Assembly: GCA_050743125.1 (NCBI GenBank)
Contig: JBOGEB010000003.1
Coordinates: 1 to 64,000, forward strand
DNA: 64,000 nt
Reading direction: 5' to 3'
DNA from: JBOGEB01 sp050743125
GTDB taxonomy: Bacteria > Actinomycetota > Nitriliruptoria > Euzebyales > Egibacteraceae
The notes below the pieces were generated by a model. The model saw only the letters and a list, made by a program, of their open reading frames with translations, made no database searches and had not been told where the DNA came from. Below, piece by piece: positions 25,640 to 34,997 of this stretch. Positions within the stretch are counted from its first letter, which is position 1; every line of letters starts with the position of its first letter. Made by a program: the position numbers and the translations under genes.

Positions 25640-25875
25640 TCGCGGTCGCTTCGTTCGGCATGGACGGCGGCGACCGCATCCTCGAACGTCACCCTCGCGC
25701 CGCCGTCTCGCGCCTCTATACGCGCGAACACGTCCTTGAGCGTCGGGCGGCTCACCTCGCGCGTCAGCACACGGAGCGCATACCCGGACAGCGAAAGTCC
25801 GGCCTCGGAGGCCCGCCTGCGCAGCGCTTGATGGACCTCGTCAGGAACATCACGGATCTGAAGCGGCTTTCCCAT
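25636..25875 (-). CDS. vapB: Antitoxin of the VapB/FitA (ribbon-helix-helix) type
   Basis: 79 residues from the ATG at 25875 (an ATG at 25887 is also possible): LQIRDVPDEVHQALRRRASE, AGLSLSGYALRVLTREV form the ribbon-helix-helix, and TLKDVFARIEARDGG with TFEDAVAAVHAERSD form the toxin-binding tail. Expected to neutralise VapC and repress its own promoter at the palindrome just upstream. Confidence 0.85.
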   Translation of the reverse strand: MGKPLQIRDVPDEVHQALRRRASEAGLSLSGYALRVLTREVSRPTLKDVFARIEARDGGARVTFEDAVAAVHAERSDRE

Positions 25876-25897
25876 GAACGGAAGCATAGCACGAAGA

Positions 25898-25914
25898 GCA
25901 TGCATGTTGCATGC
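25898..25914. promoter_or_regulatory. Palindromic operator of vapBC
   Basis: GCATGCA-TGT-TGCATGC is a perfect 7-bp inverted repeat around 3 bases, 23 bp upstream of the vapB start codon. Ribbon-helix-helix antitoxins bind such repeats to autoregulate. Confidence 0.55.
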
Positions 25915-26030
25915 GCCTAACCCGCATGTCCCTGGCCTGGGGATTGCATCTTCTCCCAGATACGCGAGGATCGGCACAGCAGGCGTGAGCGGCGCGCGAG
26001 CCTGTGGATACCGACGAGAAGGGGACCACC

Positions 26031-27290
26031 ATGGCCGAGGTGACGCACGCCGACGCGGTCGTCGTCGGTGCCGGTCCCGGCGGCTCGGCGGCGGCTCGGC
26101 TCCTGGCTGACGCCGGTCACGACGTGGTCCTGATCGAGAAGGAGACGTTCCCGCGCGAGAAGGTGTGCGGGGACGGGCTGACCCCGCGCGCGGTGCAGGC
26201 GCTGCGCATGCTCGGCCTGCGCAACGAAGCCGAGGGGGCGGTGCCGGGCTGGGCCCGGCAGGGGGGCCTGCGCATGTACGGCGCGGGGGTGACGCTCGAC
26301 CTGCCGTGGCCGCAGATGGACGACTGGCCGTCGCATTCGTTGACCGCCACCCGCGCCCTGCTCGACGAGACGCTCGCCCGCCACGCGCAGAAGGCGGGGG
26401 CGCAGCTGTGGGAGCGATGCGAGGTCACCGGGCCGGTGTACCTGTCCAGCGCCGAGCGCCGTGTCGCCGGCGTCGCCTACCGGCGCCAGGACGGCGGACA
26501 GGGCGTCGTCCGCGCCCCGATCGTCGTGGTGGCGGACGGCGGCTCGTCCCGGTTCGCGGTCACGCTCGGGTTGCACCGCGACGAGCGCCGGCCGATGGGC
26601 GTGGCCGTCCGCGCGTACTACCGCAGCCCCCGCTCGAGGATCCGGATGATGGAGGGCTTCCTGGAGCTGTACCGCGGCGACGAGCTGCTGCCCGGCTACG
26701 GATGGCTCTTCCCGCTGGGCGACGACCTGGTGAACGTCGGCTGGGGGCTGCTGAACACGTCGGCGCACTTCCGGGGGATCAACTACCGTAAGACGCTCGA
26801 CGAGTGGGTCGCTGGCCTCCCACAGGAATGGGAGATCTCCCGCGAGACCATGGTGGGGCGTCCCCGCGGGGCCGGCCTGCCGATGGCCCACAACCGCAAG
26901 CCCTGCGTCTACAAGGGCGTCCTGCTGGTCGGCGACGCCGCGGGGATGGTGAACCCGTTCAACGGCGAGGGGATCAGCTACGCGATCGAGGCCGCGGCGT
27001 TCGCCGCCGACGCCGCCGACGCCGCCATCCGCGCCCGCTCCGACGCGCCGCTCGCGACGTACGAGCAGCGGGTCGCCAAGGAATGGGGTGGCTACTACAC
27101 CCTGGGGCGCATGTTCGTCTGGATGATCGGGCATCCCGCGATCATGCGCTTCTGCACCGTCCACGGGATGCCGCGCAGGTCGGTGATGGCCTTCGTCTTC
27201 CGTCTGATGGCGCATCTGACCAACCACCCCAGCCGTGACCTGGCCGACCGGGTGATCAAGGCCCTGTCCGCGGCGGCGCCAGCCGCGTGA
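26031..27290 (+). CDS. menJ: Geranylgeranyl reductase family FAD enzyme (menaquinone reductase MenJ-like)
   Basis: 419 residues from the ATG at 26031 (AAGGGGA upstream). FAD-binding motif ADAVVVGAGPGGSAAARLLA, the RxxxCGDGLTP segment (FPREKVCGDGLTPRAV), GWLFPLGDDLVNVGWGLL, and the second FAD motif VLLVGDAAGMVNPFNGEGI. In mycobacteria the homologue partly saturates the isoprenoid tail of menaquinone. Its place directly upstream of the nuo operon, and the polyprenyl synthase downstream of it, fit a quinone role. Confidence 0.88.
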   Translation: MAEVTHADAVVVGAGPGGSAAARLLADAGHDVVLIEKETFPREKVCGDGLTPRAVQALRMLGLRNEAEGAVPGWARQGGLRMYGAGVTLDLPWPQMDDWPSHSLTATRALLDETLARHAQKAGAQLWERCEVTGPVYLSSAERRVAGVAYRRQDGGQGVVRAPIVVVADGGSSRFAVTLGLHRDERRPMGVAVRAYYRSPRSRIRMMEGFLELYRGDELLPGYGWLFPLGDDLVNVGWGLLNTSAHFRGINYRKTLDEWVAGLPQEWEISRETMVGRPRGAGLPMAHNRKPCVYKGVLLVGDAAGMVNPFNGEGISYAIEAAAFAADAADAAIRARSDAPLATYEQRVAKEWGGYYTLGRMFVWMIGHPAIMRFCTVHGMPRRSVMAFVFRLMAHLTNHPSRDLADRVIKALSAAAPAA

Positions 27291-27384
27291 CCGGTGCGCC
27301 CGAATGCCACGGGAACTTCCGGGGCGGTGCACTAAGCTTGCGAATGACCCCCGAAAATCCCACGAAGCGTAAGGAGAGCCGCTC

Positions 27385-27750
27385 GTGCTCGCGCAATACC
27401 TGCCCGTCGTGGTGCTCTTCGTGCTCGCCGCCGGGTTCGTCAGCGTGTCGCTGCTCGTGTCGAGCAAGCTCGGGCCGGACCACCCGAACCCCGTCAAACG
27501 CGCGGCGTACGAGTCGGGGATCATCCCTGAACCGGAGACCGACGTCCGCCGCAGCCGGTTCCCGGTGAGGTTCTACCTAGTCGCGATGTTGTTCATCATC
27601 TTTGACGTCGAGGCGGTGTTCCTCTACCCGTGGGCGACCGTGCTGCGCGATCTGTCATGGTACGGGCTGGCGGTGATGAGCGTATTCATCGGCTTGTTGT
27701 TTGAAAGCTACTACTACGTCCTCCGCAAGGGGGGTCTGGAATGGGACTAG
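27385..27750 (+). CDS. nuoA: NADH-quinone oxidoreductase subunit A
   Basis: 121 residues from the GTG at 27385 (AAGGAG upstream). Three membrane spans and the conserved YESGIIP, RFYLVAMLFIIFDVEAVFLY and PWA motifs. First gene of a complete nuoA-N operon; its stop overlaps the nuoB start by 10 bp. Part of the membrane arm at the quinone site. Confidence 0.97.
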   Translation: MLAQYLPVVVLFVLAAGFVSVSLLVSSKLGPDHPNPVKRAAYESGIIPEPETDVRRSRFPVRFYLVAMLFIIFDVEAVFLYPWATVLRDLSWYGLAVMSVFIGLLFESYYYVLRKGGLEWD

Positions 27751-28340
27751 AGTCCCACCTGCCGAGCGGGATCCTGCTCACGTCGGTCGAGAAGTTCGTC
27801 AACTGGTCACGGGCGGGATCGCTGTGGCCGGCAACTTTTGGCCTCGCGTGTTGCGCGATCGAGATGATGGCGACGGGTGCGGCGCACTATGACCTCGCGC
27901 GTTTCGGGATGGAGGTCTTCCGGGGCTCGCCACGGCAGTCCGACCTCATGATCGTCGCCGGCCGGGTGAGCCAGAAGATGGGACCGGTGATTCGTAATCT
28001 CTACGACCAGATGGCCGATCCGAAATGGGTCATCTCGATGGGCGTGTGCGCTTCGAGCGGCGGCATGTTCAACAACTACGCCATCGTGCAGGGCGTCGAC
28101 CACATCATCCCGGTGGACATGTACGTTCCCGGGTGCCCACCCCGTCCAGAGATGCTGATGGACGGCATCGTGAAGCTGCATCAGAAGATCCGCAACGAGC
28201 AGTTCGTCGAGCGGCCGCGCCAGGGTGAATCGATGGAACAGTTCCGTCGGCGCACCGGCTGGGTCGGCCCTGAGACCGCCGCGATGACGACGCCTGCGCT
28301 CACGCGCCTGGCGCAAAAGGAAGAGGTGGTCGGGCGGTGA
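27741..28340 (+). CDS. nuoB: NADH-quinone oxidoreductase subunit B
   Basis: 199 residues. N2 [4Fe-4S] ligands: the double cysteine in FGLACCAIEMMATGA, then SMGVCASSGGMFNNYA and VPGCPPRPEML. Passes electrons from the Fe-S chain to menaquinone. ATGA/GTGA-type overlaps join it to nuoA and nuoC. Confidence 0.97.
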   Translation: MGLESHLPSGILLTSVEKFVNWSRAGSLWPATFGLACCAIEMMATGAAHYDLARFGMEVFRGSPRQSDLMIVAGRVSQKMGPVIRNLYDQMADPKWVISMGVCASSGGMFNNYAIVQGVDHIIPVDMYVPGCPPRPEMLMDGIVKLHQKIRNEQFVERPRQGESMEQFRRRTGWVGPETAAMTTPALTRLAQKEEVVGR

Positions 28341-29008
28341 CCGAGACGCGCCCTCCAGGCGCCGGCCCGGCCAGCGCCACGCCGGACATGGCCGGAGGCG
28401 AGCACGCCAAGCTGCTCGAGGCTGCGGTCACCGTCCAGCTCGACGAGCGGCTCGTAACGCTGCGCGACCACATCGTCGAGGCGTTCCCGCCCCTCGAGAC
28501 GCTCGGCTTCCGGGGCGAGCTGACGCTGATCGCAGGACCCGAGCAGCTCGTCGACCTGCTCACCTTCTGCCGGGACGACCCAGACGTCTGCTGCGAGCTG
28601 CTCGCCGACCTGTCCGGCGTGCACTGGCCAGGCGGCACGCGGGTCGAGAGCGCCCAGGAGACGACCGGCTGGCCGAGCTACGAGACGGACGAGGGCGCCG
28701 GCCGCATCGAGATCGACTACATCCTCTACTCGATCGCTCACAACCACCGGTTCCGCATCCGTGTGAACACACCAGACGACCACCCCGTCCTGCCGAGCGC
28801 GGTGGACGTCTACTCGTCCGCGAACGTCATGGAGCGCGAGGCGTACGACTTCTTCGGCGTGCGTTTCGAGGGTCACCCGAACCTCGTCCGGATCCTTATG
28901 CCGGACGACTGGGAGGGCCACCCGCACCGCAAGGACTACCCGCTCGGCGGCGTTGAGGTCATGTACAAGGGCAAGACCGTCCCCCCGCCCGACGAGCGGC
29001 ATTACTAG
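28337..29008 (+). CDS. nuoC: NADH-quinone oxidoreductase subunit C
   Basis: 223 residues from the GTG at 28337 (GTGA overlap with the nuoB stop). Core 30-kDa-subunit motif EREAYDFFGVRFEGHPNLVR and ILMPDDWEGHPHRKDYPLGG. The N-terminal ~40 residues are a variable extension. Peripheral arm. Confidence 0.96.
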   Translation: MTETRPPGAGPASATPDMAGGEHAKLLEAAVTVQLDERLVTLRDHIVEAFPPLETLGFRGELTLIAGPEQLVDLLTFCRDDPDVCCELLADLSGVHWPGGTRVESAQETTGWPSYETDEGAGRIEIDYILYSIAHNHRFRIRVNTPDDHPVLPSAVDVYSSANVMEREAYDFFGVRFEGHPNLVRILMPDDWEGHPHRKDYPLGGVEVMYKGKTVPPPDERHY

Positions 29009-29068
29009 GCTGCGCAACGATTGAGACGCGAATGCATTGGCCGAGCCGAACAAGCGAGCCATGAACCA

Positions 29069-30385
29069 ATGAGCGATCTCGACATCTGGACCCCCGCACA
29101 GGCGAAGACTCCGGCTGAGTTCACGGTCGTCGGCGGCGAGTGGCAGGACCTGCCGGACTCTGTCGAGGACGACCTCATGGTCATCAACATGGGGCCGCAG
29201 CACCCCTCGACCCACGGCGTGCTGCGGATGGTCCTCACCCTCGACGGCGAGACGGTGATCGACAACCAGCCGGTGATCGGGTACCTCCACACGGGCATCG
29301 AGAAGAACGCCGAGTACCGGCCGTGGGTTCAGGGGGTGACGTTCGTCACCCGCATGGACTACCTGTCGCCGCTGTTCAACGAGCTCGGCTACTGCCTGGC
29401 GGTGGAGAAGCTGCTCGGGATCACCGACGACATCCCCGAGCGGGCACAGGTCATCCGCGTGATCATGACGGAGCTCAACCGGATCTCGAGCCACCTGGTG
29501 TGGCTCGGGACCGGCGGGCTGGAGCTCGGCGCGATCAGCGCGCTGCTCTACGCGTTCCGCGAGCGCGAGACGATCCTCGACGTCTTCGAGTTCGTCACCG
29601 GCCTGCGGATGAACCACGCGTACATCCGCCCGGGCGGCCTGGCCGTCGACGTCCCGGAGGACTTCGTCGAGCGGGTCGAGGTTCTGCTGCGGGAGCTTCC
29701 CCAACGGTTCGACGAGCTCGACGACCTGCTGCGCGAGAACCCCATCTGGATCGAGCGCAACACGGGCATGGGCGTGTTGCGCGCACAGCAGTGCCTCGAC
29801 CTCGGCGTGACCGGGCCGATGCTGCGGGCGGCTGGGGTCGCCCACGACCTCCGTAAGGCCCAGCCCTACTGCGGGTTCGAGCAGTACGACTTCGACGTGC
29901 CGACCGCCGAGAGCGCTGACGCGTACGGGCGGTTCCTCGTGCGGATGGCCGAGCTCCGTGAGTCGCTGAGCATCGTCCGCCAGGCGGTCGACCGGCTGCC
30001 GGGCGGCCCGGTGATGGTCGCGGACCGCAAGATCGCCTGGCCCGCTCAGCTCGCCCTGGGCCCGGACGGCATCGGCAACGCCAAGGAGTACATCAGCAAG
30101 ATCATGGGCCAGTCCATGGAAGCCCTGATCCACCACTTCAAGCTCGTCACCCAGGGCTTCACCGTCCCCGAGGGCCAGGTGTACACCGCGGTCGAGTCGC
30201 CCCGTGGCGAGCTCGGCTACCACGTCACGTCGTCCGGGACGAACAAGCCGTACCGCGTCCGCGTCCGCGATCCCAGTTTCGTCCACATCGGTACCCTGCC
30301 GACCATGACGAGAGGATTGCTGGTCGCCGACGTCATCGCCGCCGTCGCCAGCCTCGACCCGGTGATGGGCGGGGTCGACAGGTGA
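29069..30385 (+). CDS. nuoD: NADH-quinone oxidoreductase subunit D
   Basis: 438 residues from the ATG at 29069; a TTG at 29021 would add 16 residues. 49-kDa subunit: MGPQHPSTHGVLRMVL, GYLHTGIEKNAEYRPW, YLSPLFNELGYCLAVEKLLG and the C-terminal RDPSFVHIGTLPTM. Forms the quinone pocket with NuoB. A 60-bp non-coding gap with a 10-bp-plus stable hairpin separates it from nuoE. Confidence 0.97.
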   Translation: MSDLDIWTPAQAKTPAEFTVVGGEWQDLPDSVEDDLMVINMGPQHPSTHGVLRMVLTLDGETVIDNQPVIGYLHTGIEKNAEYRPWVQGVTFVTRMDYLSPLFNELGYCLAVEKLLGITDDIPERAQVIRVIMTELNRISSHLVWLGTGGLELGAISALLYAFRERETILDVFEFVTGLRMNHAYIRPGGLAVDVPEDFVERVEVLLRELPQRFDELDDLLRENPIWIERNTGMGVLRAQQCLDLGVTGPMLRAAGVAHDLRKAQPYCGFEQYDFDVPTAESADAYGRFLVRMAELRESLSIVRQAVDRLPGGPVMVADRKIAWPAQLALGPDGIGNAKEYISKIMGQSMEALIHHFKLVTQGFTVPEGQVYTAVESPRGELGYHVTSSGTNKPYRVRVRDPSFVHIGTLPTMTRGLLVADVIAAVASLDPVMGGVDR

Positions 30386-30411
30386 CCGTGCGTTCTACAG
30401 GGCACCGCGTC

Positions 30412-30471
30412 GGGCGGATCGTCTCGGGCTCCGCAGGATCCCTTTTACGCTGCGCCCGAGACGATCCGCCC
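30412..30471. promoter_or_regulatory. Perfect 18-bp inverted repeat between nuoD and nuoE
   Basis: GGGCGGATCGTCTCGGGC (30412-30429) is exactly complementary to 30454-30471, with a 24-base loop. It occupies the only sizeable gap in the first half of the nuo operon. No T tract. It could be a partial terminator, an RNA processing or stability site, or an inserted repeat. Confidence 0.65.
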
Positions 30472-30525
30472 TCCTCCGCCCCTCCGACCGCGCTCCTGTC
30501 TTTGACCTGAAAGGCCAGATGTTGC

Positions 30526-31263
30526 GTGCTCGCCCCTGAATTGCGCGAGAAGGCTCGAGAGCTGATCGGGCGGTATCCCGTGGCCCGGTCGGCTTTGCTG
30601 CCGTTGCTCCACCTGGTGCAGGCGCAGGACGGGTACGTGACCGACGACGGCATCGCCGAGTGCGCTCAGCTGCTGGGCCTGACGAAGGCCGAGGTCCAGG
30701 CGGTTTCGACCTTCTACACGATGTACAAGCGCGCACCGCTCGGGCGCCACCTCGTCAGCGTCTGCACGAACTTCAGCTGCAAGGTGCGCGGCGCCCAAGA
30801 GGTCTACGACCGGCTGTGCGAGCGGCTGGGGGTGGGGAGCAATCAGACGACCCCGGACGGGGCGATCACCCTGGAGCACGCCGAGTGCCTCGGCAACTGC
30901 GACGGCGCGCCGGTCGTGACGGTGGACTACCTGAACTACGAGTGCATGACCCCCGCCCAGGCCGTCGAGCTGGTCGAGCGGATCGTCGCCGGGGAGGTCC
31001 CGCCGCCGACCCGTGGGTTCACCCCGCCTGGCGTGCGCGAGATCGAGTACCGGGTGGCCGGCCTCGGCCCATGGCGCCCCGACGAGCAGGGCGCCATGCC
31101 GCACCAGGCTCGCGCCACCGTTGGCGCCCCTCCGAGCTCCGACGCCGGCCCGGGGATCGCCCCGATCTATCTCGACGTGCGCCGTGGCCGCCGCCAGGGG
31201 GCTGGGGGGAGCCCCCCGCCAAAGCGGGACGAGCCACGACAGGAGCCGACCGGGAATGCCTGA
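30526..31263 (+). CDS. nuoE: NADH-quinone oxidoreductase subunit E
   Basis: 245 residues from the GTG at 30526. Thioredoxin-like [2Fe-2S] ligands: VCTNFSCKVRGAQEV and LEHAECLGNCDGAPVV (N1a cluster). The last ~75 residues are a Pro/Gly-rich extension, usual for actinobacterial NuoE. Overlaps nuoF by 8 bp. Confidence 0.96.
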   Translation: MLAPELREKARELIGRYPVARSALLPLLHLVQAQDGYVTDDGIAECAQLLGLTKAEVQAVSTFYTMYKRAPLGRHLVSVCTNFSCKVRGAQEVYDRLCERLGVGSNQTTPDGAITLEHAECLGNCDGAPVVTVDYLNYECMTPAQAVELVERIVAGEVPPPTRGFTPPGVREIEYRVAGLGPWRPDEQGAMPHQARATVGAPPSSDAGPGIAPIYLDVRRGRRQGAGGSPPPKRDEPRQEPTGNA

Positions 31264-32572
31264 GGTCAAGGTCCTTACGAAGCGTTTTCATCGCGCCGAC
31301 GCCCATACCCTCGACGGGTATCTGCGCTCGGACGGGATGAACGGGCTCCGCCGGGCATTCCAGATGGCGCCCGCCGACGTCGAGCAGATGGTGAAGGACT
31401 CTGGGCTGCGGGGCCGTGGGGGCGCCGGATTCCCGACCGGGTTGAAGTGGAGCTTCTGCCCCAAGGGCACCGGCAAGCCCGTCTACTTGGTCGTGAACGC
31501 CGACGAGGGCGAGCCCGGCACGTTCAAGGACCGGGAGCTGATGGAGCGGGACCCGTTCCAGCTCATCGAGGGGATCCTCGTCGCGAGCTATGCGCTGCGC
31601 AGCAGGCGCAGCTTCATCTTCCTGCGCGGCGAGTACGTCTGGTCGGGGATCCGGCTGGAGGAGGCGCTCGCCGAGGCGTACGCGGCGGGCTGGGTCGGCC
31701 GGGACATCCAGGGGTCGGGCTTCGACCACGACATCACGCTCCACCGCGCGGCCGGCGCGTACATCTGCGGTGAGGAGACCGCGCTGCTGGACGCGCTGGA
31801 GGGCCGCCGCGGCCAGCCGCGCCTGCGCCCGCCGTTCCCCGCTGTCGAGGGGCTCTACGCCTGCCCGACCGCGGTGAACAACGTCGAGACGATCATGGCG
31901 GTCGCCCACATCGTCGAGCACGGCGCCGACTGGTGGAAGCAGTGGGGCCCGGAGCGCTCGCCCGGCACGAAGGTCTTCTCCGTGTCCGGCGAGGTCGTGC
32001 GCCCCGGCAACTACGAGTACCCGATGGGCACGCCCGCCCGCCAGATCGTCGAGGAGGCCGCCGGCGGGATGCTGCCCGGCCGCGCGCTGAGGTTCTGGAC
32101 GCCCGGCGGGTCGTCGACCCCGCTGCTGACCGCCGACCACTACGACATCGCGATGGACTTCGACTCGATCGCCGCCGCCGGGTCGATCATGGGGACGGCG
32201 GCGATGATGATGTTCAGCGACAAGACGAGCGTCGTGGACGCGGTACTCAACTGGACCCGCTTCTACGAGCACGAGTCCTGCGGCAAGTGCACGCCCTGCC
32301 GCGAGGGCACGTTCTGGCTCGCGCAGGTGCTGGAGCGGATTCTGGAGGGCCGGGGGGTGATGTCCGACATCGACCTGCTCGACGAGGTCGCCGGGAACAT
32401 CTTCGGCCGCTCGTTCTGCGCCCTGGGCGACGGGGCGGCGAGCCCGATCCGCTCGTCGGTCAAGTACTTCCGCGACGACTACGTCTACCTGATCGAGCAC
32501 GGCCGCCAGCCCGGCCACATCGGGGCGCACGCTGGGGTCGTGACCGCGAACGCGGGGCAGGACAGGCCATGA
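31256..32572 (+). CDS. nuoF: NADH-quinone oxidoreductase subunit F
   Basis: 438 residues from the ATG at 31256. NADH/FMN site: LRGRGGAGFPTGLKWSF, NADEGEPGTFKDRELM and GAYICGEETALL. The N3 [4Fe-4S] ligands are ESCGKCTPCREGT and FCALGDGAASP. Entry point for NADH electrons. Confidence 0.97.
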   Translation: MPEVKVLTKRFHRADAHTLDGYLRSDGMNGLRRAFQMAPADVEQMVKDSGLRGRGGAGFPTGLKWSFCPKGTGKPVYLVVNADEGEPGTFKDRELMERDPFQLIEGILVASYALRSRRSFIFLRGEYVWSGIRLEEALAEAYAAGWVGRDIQGSGFDHDITLHRAAGAYICGEETALLDALEGRRGQPRLRPPFPAVEGLYACPTAVNNVETIMAVAHIVEHGADWWKQWGPERSPGTKVFSVSGEVVRPGNYEYPMGTPARQIVEEAAGGMLPGRALRFWTPGGSSTPLLTADHYDIAMDFDSIAAAGSIMGTAAMMMFSDKTSVVDAVLNWTRFYEHESCGKCTPCREGTFWLAQVLERILEGRGVMSDIDLLDEVAGNIFGRSFCALGDGAASPIRSSVKYFRDDYVYLIEHGRQPGHIGAHAGVVTANAGQDRP

Positions 32573-32594
32573 GCCGGATGACGGTGACACGGAC

Positions 32595-34997
32595 ATGACG
32601 GACACCGTCACGTGCACGATCGACGGCATCGAGCTCGGAGTGCCGAAGGGCACCCTGATCATCCGCGCCGCCGAGATGCTGGGGATCACGATCCCGCGGT
32701 TCTGCGACCACCCGCTGCTCGACCCGGTCGCCGCCTGCCGCCAGTGCCTCGTCGAGATCGTGGGCGGCCCGCCCAAGCCGGCCACCGCCTGCTCGACCCC
32801 GTGCGGCGACGGGATGGTCGTGAAGACCCACCTGACCTCGGAGATCGCGCGCCAGGGGCAGGAGGGCCAGCTCGAGCTCCTGCTCATCAACCACCCGCTC
32901 GACTGCCCGCAGTGCGACAAGGGCGGTGAGTGCCCCCTGCAGGACCAGGCGCTCGGGCACGGTCCCGGCGACAGCCGGATGGTCGACCAGAAGCGGCGCT
33001 ACATCAAGCCGCTGCCGATCTCGCCGCAGATCGCGCTCGACCGGGAGCGCTGCGTGCTCTGCGCGCGCTGCACCCGGTTCTCGTCGGAGATCTCGGGCGA
33101 CGCGTTCATCGAGCTGTTCGAGCGCGGCGCCCTGGAGCAGGTCTCGATCTACGCCGACGAGCCCTACGAGAGCTACTTCTCCGGCAACGTCGTGCAGATC
33201 TGCCCCGTCGGGGCGCTGACCGCGTCGAGCTACCGGTTCTCCTCGCGCCCGTTCGACCTGCGCAGCGTCGACGGGGTTTGCAACCAGTGCAGCGCCGGCT
33301 GCAACCTGCGGGTCGACGTGCGGCGCGGCGAGATCCAGCGCCAGCTCGCCCGGACGAACATGGACGTCAACGAGATGTGGAGCTGCGACAAGGGCCGGTT
33401 CGGCTTCGAGTTCGTCGGCCACGCCGACCGGCTGCGCGAGCCGGCAGTGCGGACCAACGGGAGCCTCCAGCCGACGTCATGGTTCCAGGCGCTGCGCCAG
33501 GCGGGCGACCGGATCAAGGCCGCACTCGAGACGCGCGGCCCCGAGGCGGTCGGTGTGCTCACCGGCGGCCGGCTGACCGACGAGGACCACTACGCGATCG
33601 CCCGCTACGCCCGCGACGTCCTGGGCACGGACAACGTCGACTTCCGCCTGCGTCCACGGACCACCGAAGAGCGGGAGGTCTTCGCGAGGATCGCTGGCAC
33701 CGTCGGCCCAACCTACGCCGACGTCGAGGCCGCCCCGATCGTGCTCGTCGCTGGCCTGGACCCCGAGGAGGAGGTGCCGATCCTCCACCTCCGCCTGCGC
33801 AAGGCGTGGCGGAGGCACCACCAGAGGATCGTGGTGGTCGGCCCGGCCCTGGGGTCGCTGGGCGAGATCGCGTGGCGCTGGGTCCAGACCGGCGCCGGCG
33901 AGGAGGCCGAGGTCCTCGGCGGGCTGGCCGATCCCGAAGCGAGCGTCGTCCGTGAGGTCGCCGAGGCGCTGCGGGACGCCGGGTCTGCGGCCGTCGTGCT
34001 CGCGGGCGAGCGGCTCGCCGGCTCGCCGGGCGCGCTGCCGGCCGCGGCGTGGCTCGCCACAGCGCTGGGGGCGAGGTTCGCCTGGGTCCCGCGGCGCAAC
34101 AACGCCCGCGGGGCGGTCGACGCGGGGCTCGTGCCTGGGCTGCTCCCCGGCGGGCGGAGCCTGGCGGACCCCGGCCCGATCGCCGGGGTGTGGAGCCGGC
34201 TTCCGTCCCGGCCCGGACTCGACACCCAGCAGATGCTCGAGCGGGCAGCGGCCGGCGAGCTGGCCGTCCTCCACCTGATCGGCGTCGACCCGGCACGCGA
34301 CTTCGAGGACCCGCGTCTGGCGAGACAAGCGCTGGAGAAGGTCGGCACGCTGATCGTCCAGGACCTCCTGCCGACCGCGTCGATCCTGCACGCCGACGTC
34401 GTCCTGCCCGCCTGCGCTCCCCAGGAGCGGGTGGGGTCGTTCACGACCTGGGAAGGGAGGCGACAGCCCTTCCCCCAGGCCGTCCCACCCCAGGGCCTGG
34501 CCTTGACGGACTGGGAAATCCTCCGCCAGCTCGCCCGCGTGCTCGGCGCTGATCTGGGCTGGGAGACGGCGAACGACGTCCGGCGGGAGGCGGCGCCCTT
34601 AATGGAGGCCAGCGCTTTGAGGGGGCAGGGGGCCGCGGCCTACCGTCACTTCGAGGCCGGCTCGTCCGACGCCGCCGATTACCCTCTGGCCCTCGTGACG
34701 CTTGATGCGCTGATTGGGCGAGGGGACATGCTGCGCGGGGCGAAGGAGCTTCTTGCCACCGCCCGGCCCGTCGTGGTGCGGGTCAGCCAGGTGGACGGGC
34801 TGCGGTTGGAGCTGAAAGACGGGCAGCACGTCGCGGTTGTCGGGCCCGGCGGCCACATGATGTTGCCAGTGTGCATAACTGACGCCGTCGTCGAGGGGTG
34901 CGTGGTGCTTCCGCGCAATTCGACCGACGCCACTCCAGGAGAGCTGGGGGACGGCGACCCGCTGCGCGTGCGGCTGGAACCGGTAGGTGGCCAGTAA
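32595..34997 (+). CDS. nuoG: NADH-quinone oxidoreductase subunit G
   Basis: 800 residues. N-terminal [2Fe-2S] domain (IPRFCDHPLL, ACRQCLVEI), the His-Cys3 cluster (HPLDCPQCDKGGECPLQ), two [4Fe-4S] motifs (CVLCARCTRFSSEISG, VQICPVGALT) and the extra N7-type cluster CNQCSAGC...SCDKGRFGF heading a molybdopterin-oxidoreductase-like domain. Stop TAA overlaps the nuoH ATG. Confidence 0.96.
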   Translation: MTDTVTCTIDGIELGVPKGTLIIRAAEMLGITIPRFCDHPLLDPVAACRQCLVEIVGGPPKPATACSTPCGDGMVVKTHLTSEIARQGQEGQLELLLINHPLDCPQCDKGGECPLQDQALGHGPGDSRMVDQKRRYIKPLPISPQIALDRERCVLCARCTRFSSEISGDAFIELFERGALEQVSIYADEPYESYFSGNVVQICPVGALTASSYRFSSRPFDLRSVDGVCNQCSAGCNLRVDVRRGEIQRQLARTNMDVNEMWSCDKGRFGFEFVGHADRLREPAVRTNGSLQPTSWFQALRQAGDRIKAALETRGPEAVGVLTGGRLTDEDHYAIARYARDVLGTDNVDFRLRPRTTEEREVFARIAGTVGPTYADVEAAPIVLVAGLDPEEEVPILHLRLRKAWRRHHQRIVVVGPALGSLGEIAWRWVQTGAGEEAEVLGGLADPEASVVREVAEALRDAGSAAVVLAGERLAGSPGALPAAAWLATALGARFAWVPRRNNARGAVDAGLVPGLLPGGRSLADPGPIAGVWSRLPSRPGLDTQQMLERAAAGELAVLHLIGVDPARDFEDPRLARQALEKVGTLIVQDLLPTASILHADVVLPACAPQERVGSFTTWEGRRQPFPQAVPPQGLALTDWEILRQLARVLGADLGWETANDVRREAAPLMEASALRGQGAAAYRHFEAGSSDAADYPLALVTLDALIGRGDMLRGAKELLATARPVVVRVSQVDGLRLELKDGQHVAVVGPGGHMMLPVCITDAVVEGCVVLPRNSTDATPGELGDGDPLRVRLEPVGGQ

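Noticed and set aside
28181..32920. Very long minus-strand open frames (700 and 630 codons) opposite nuoC-nuoG
   Set aside because: They are shadows caused by high GC and codon bias; the plus-strand nuo genes are unmistakable and the antisense translations have no family signature.
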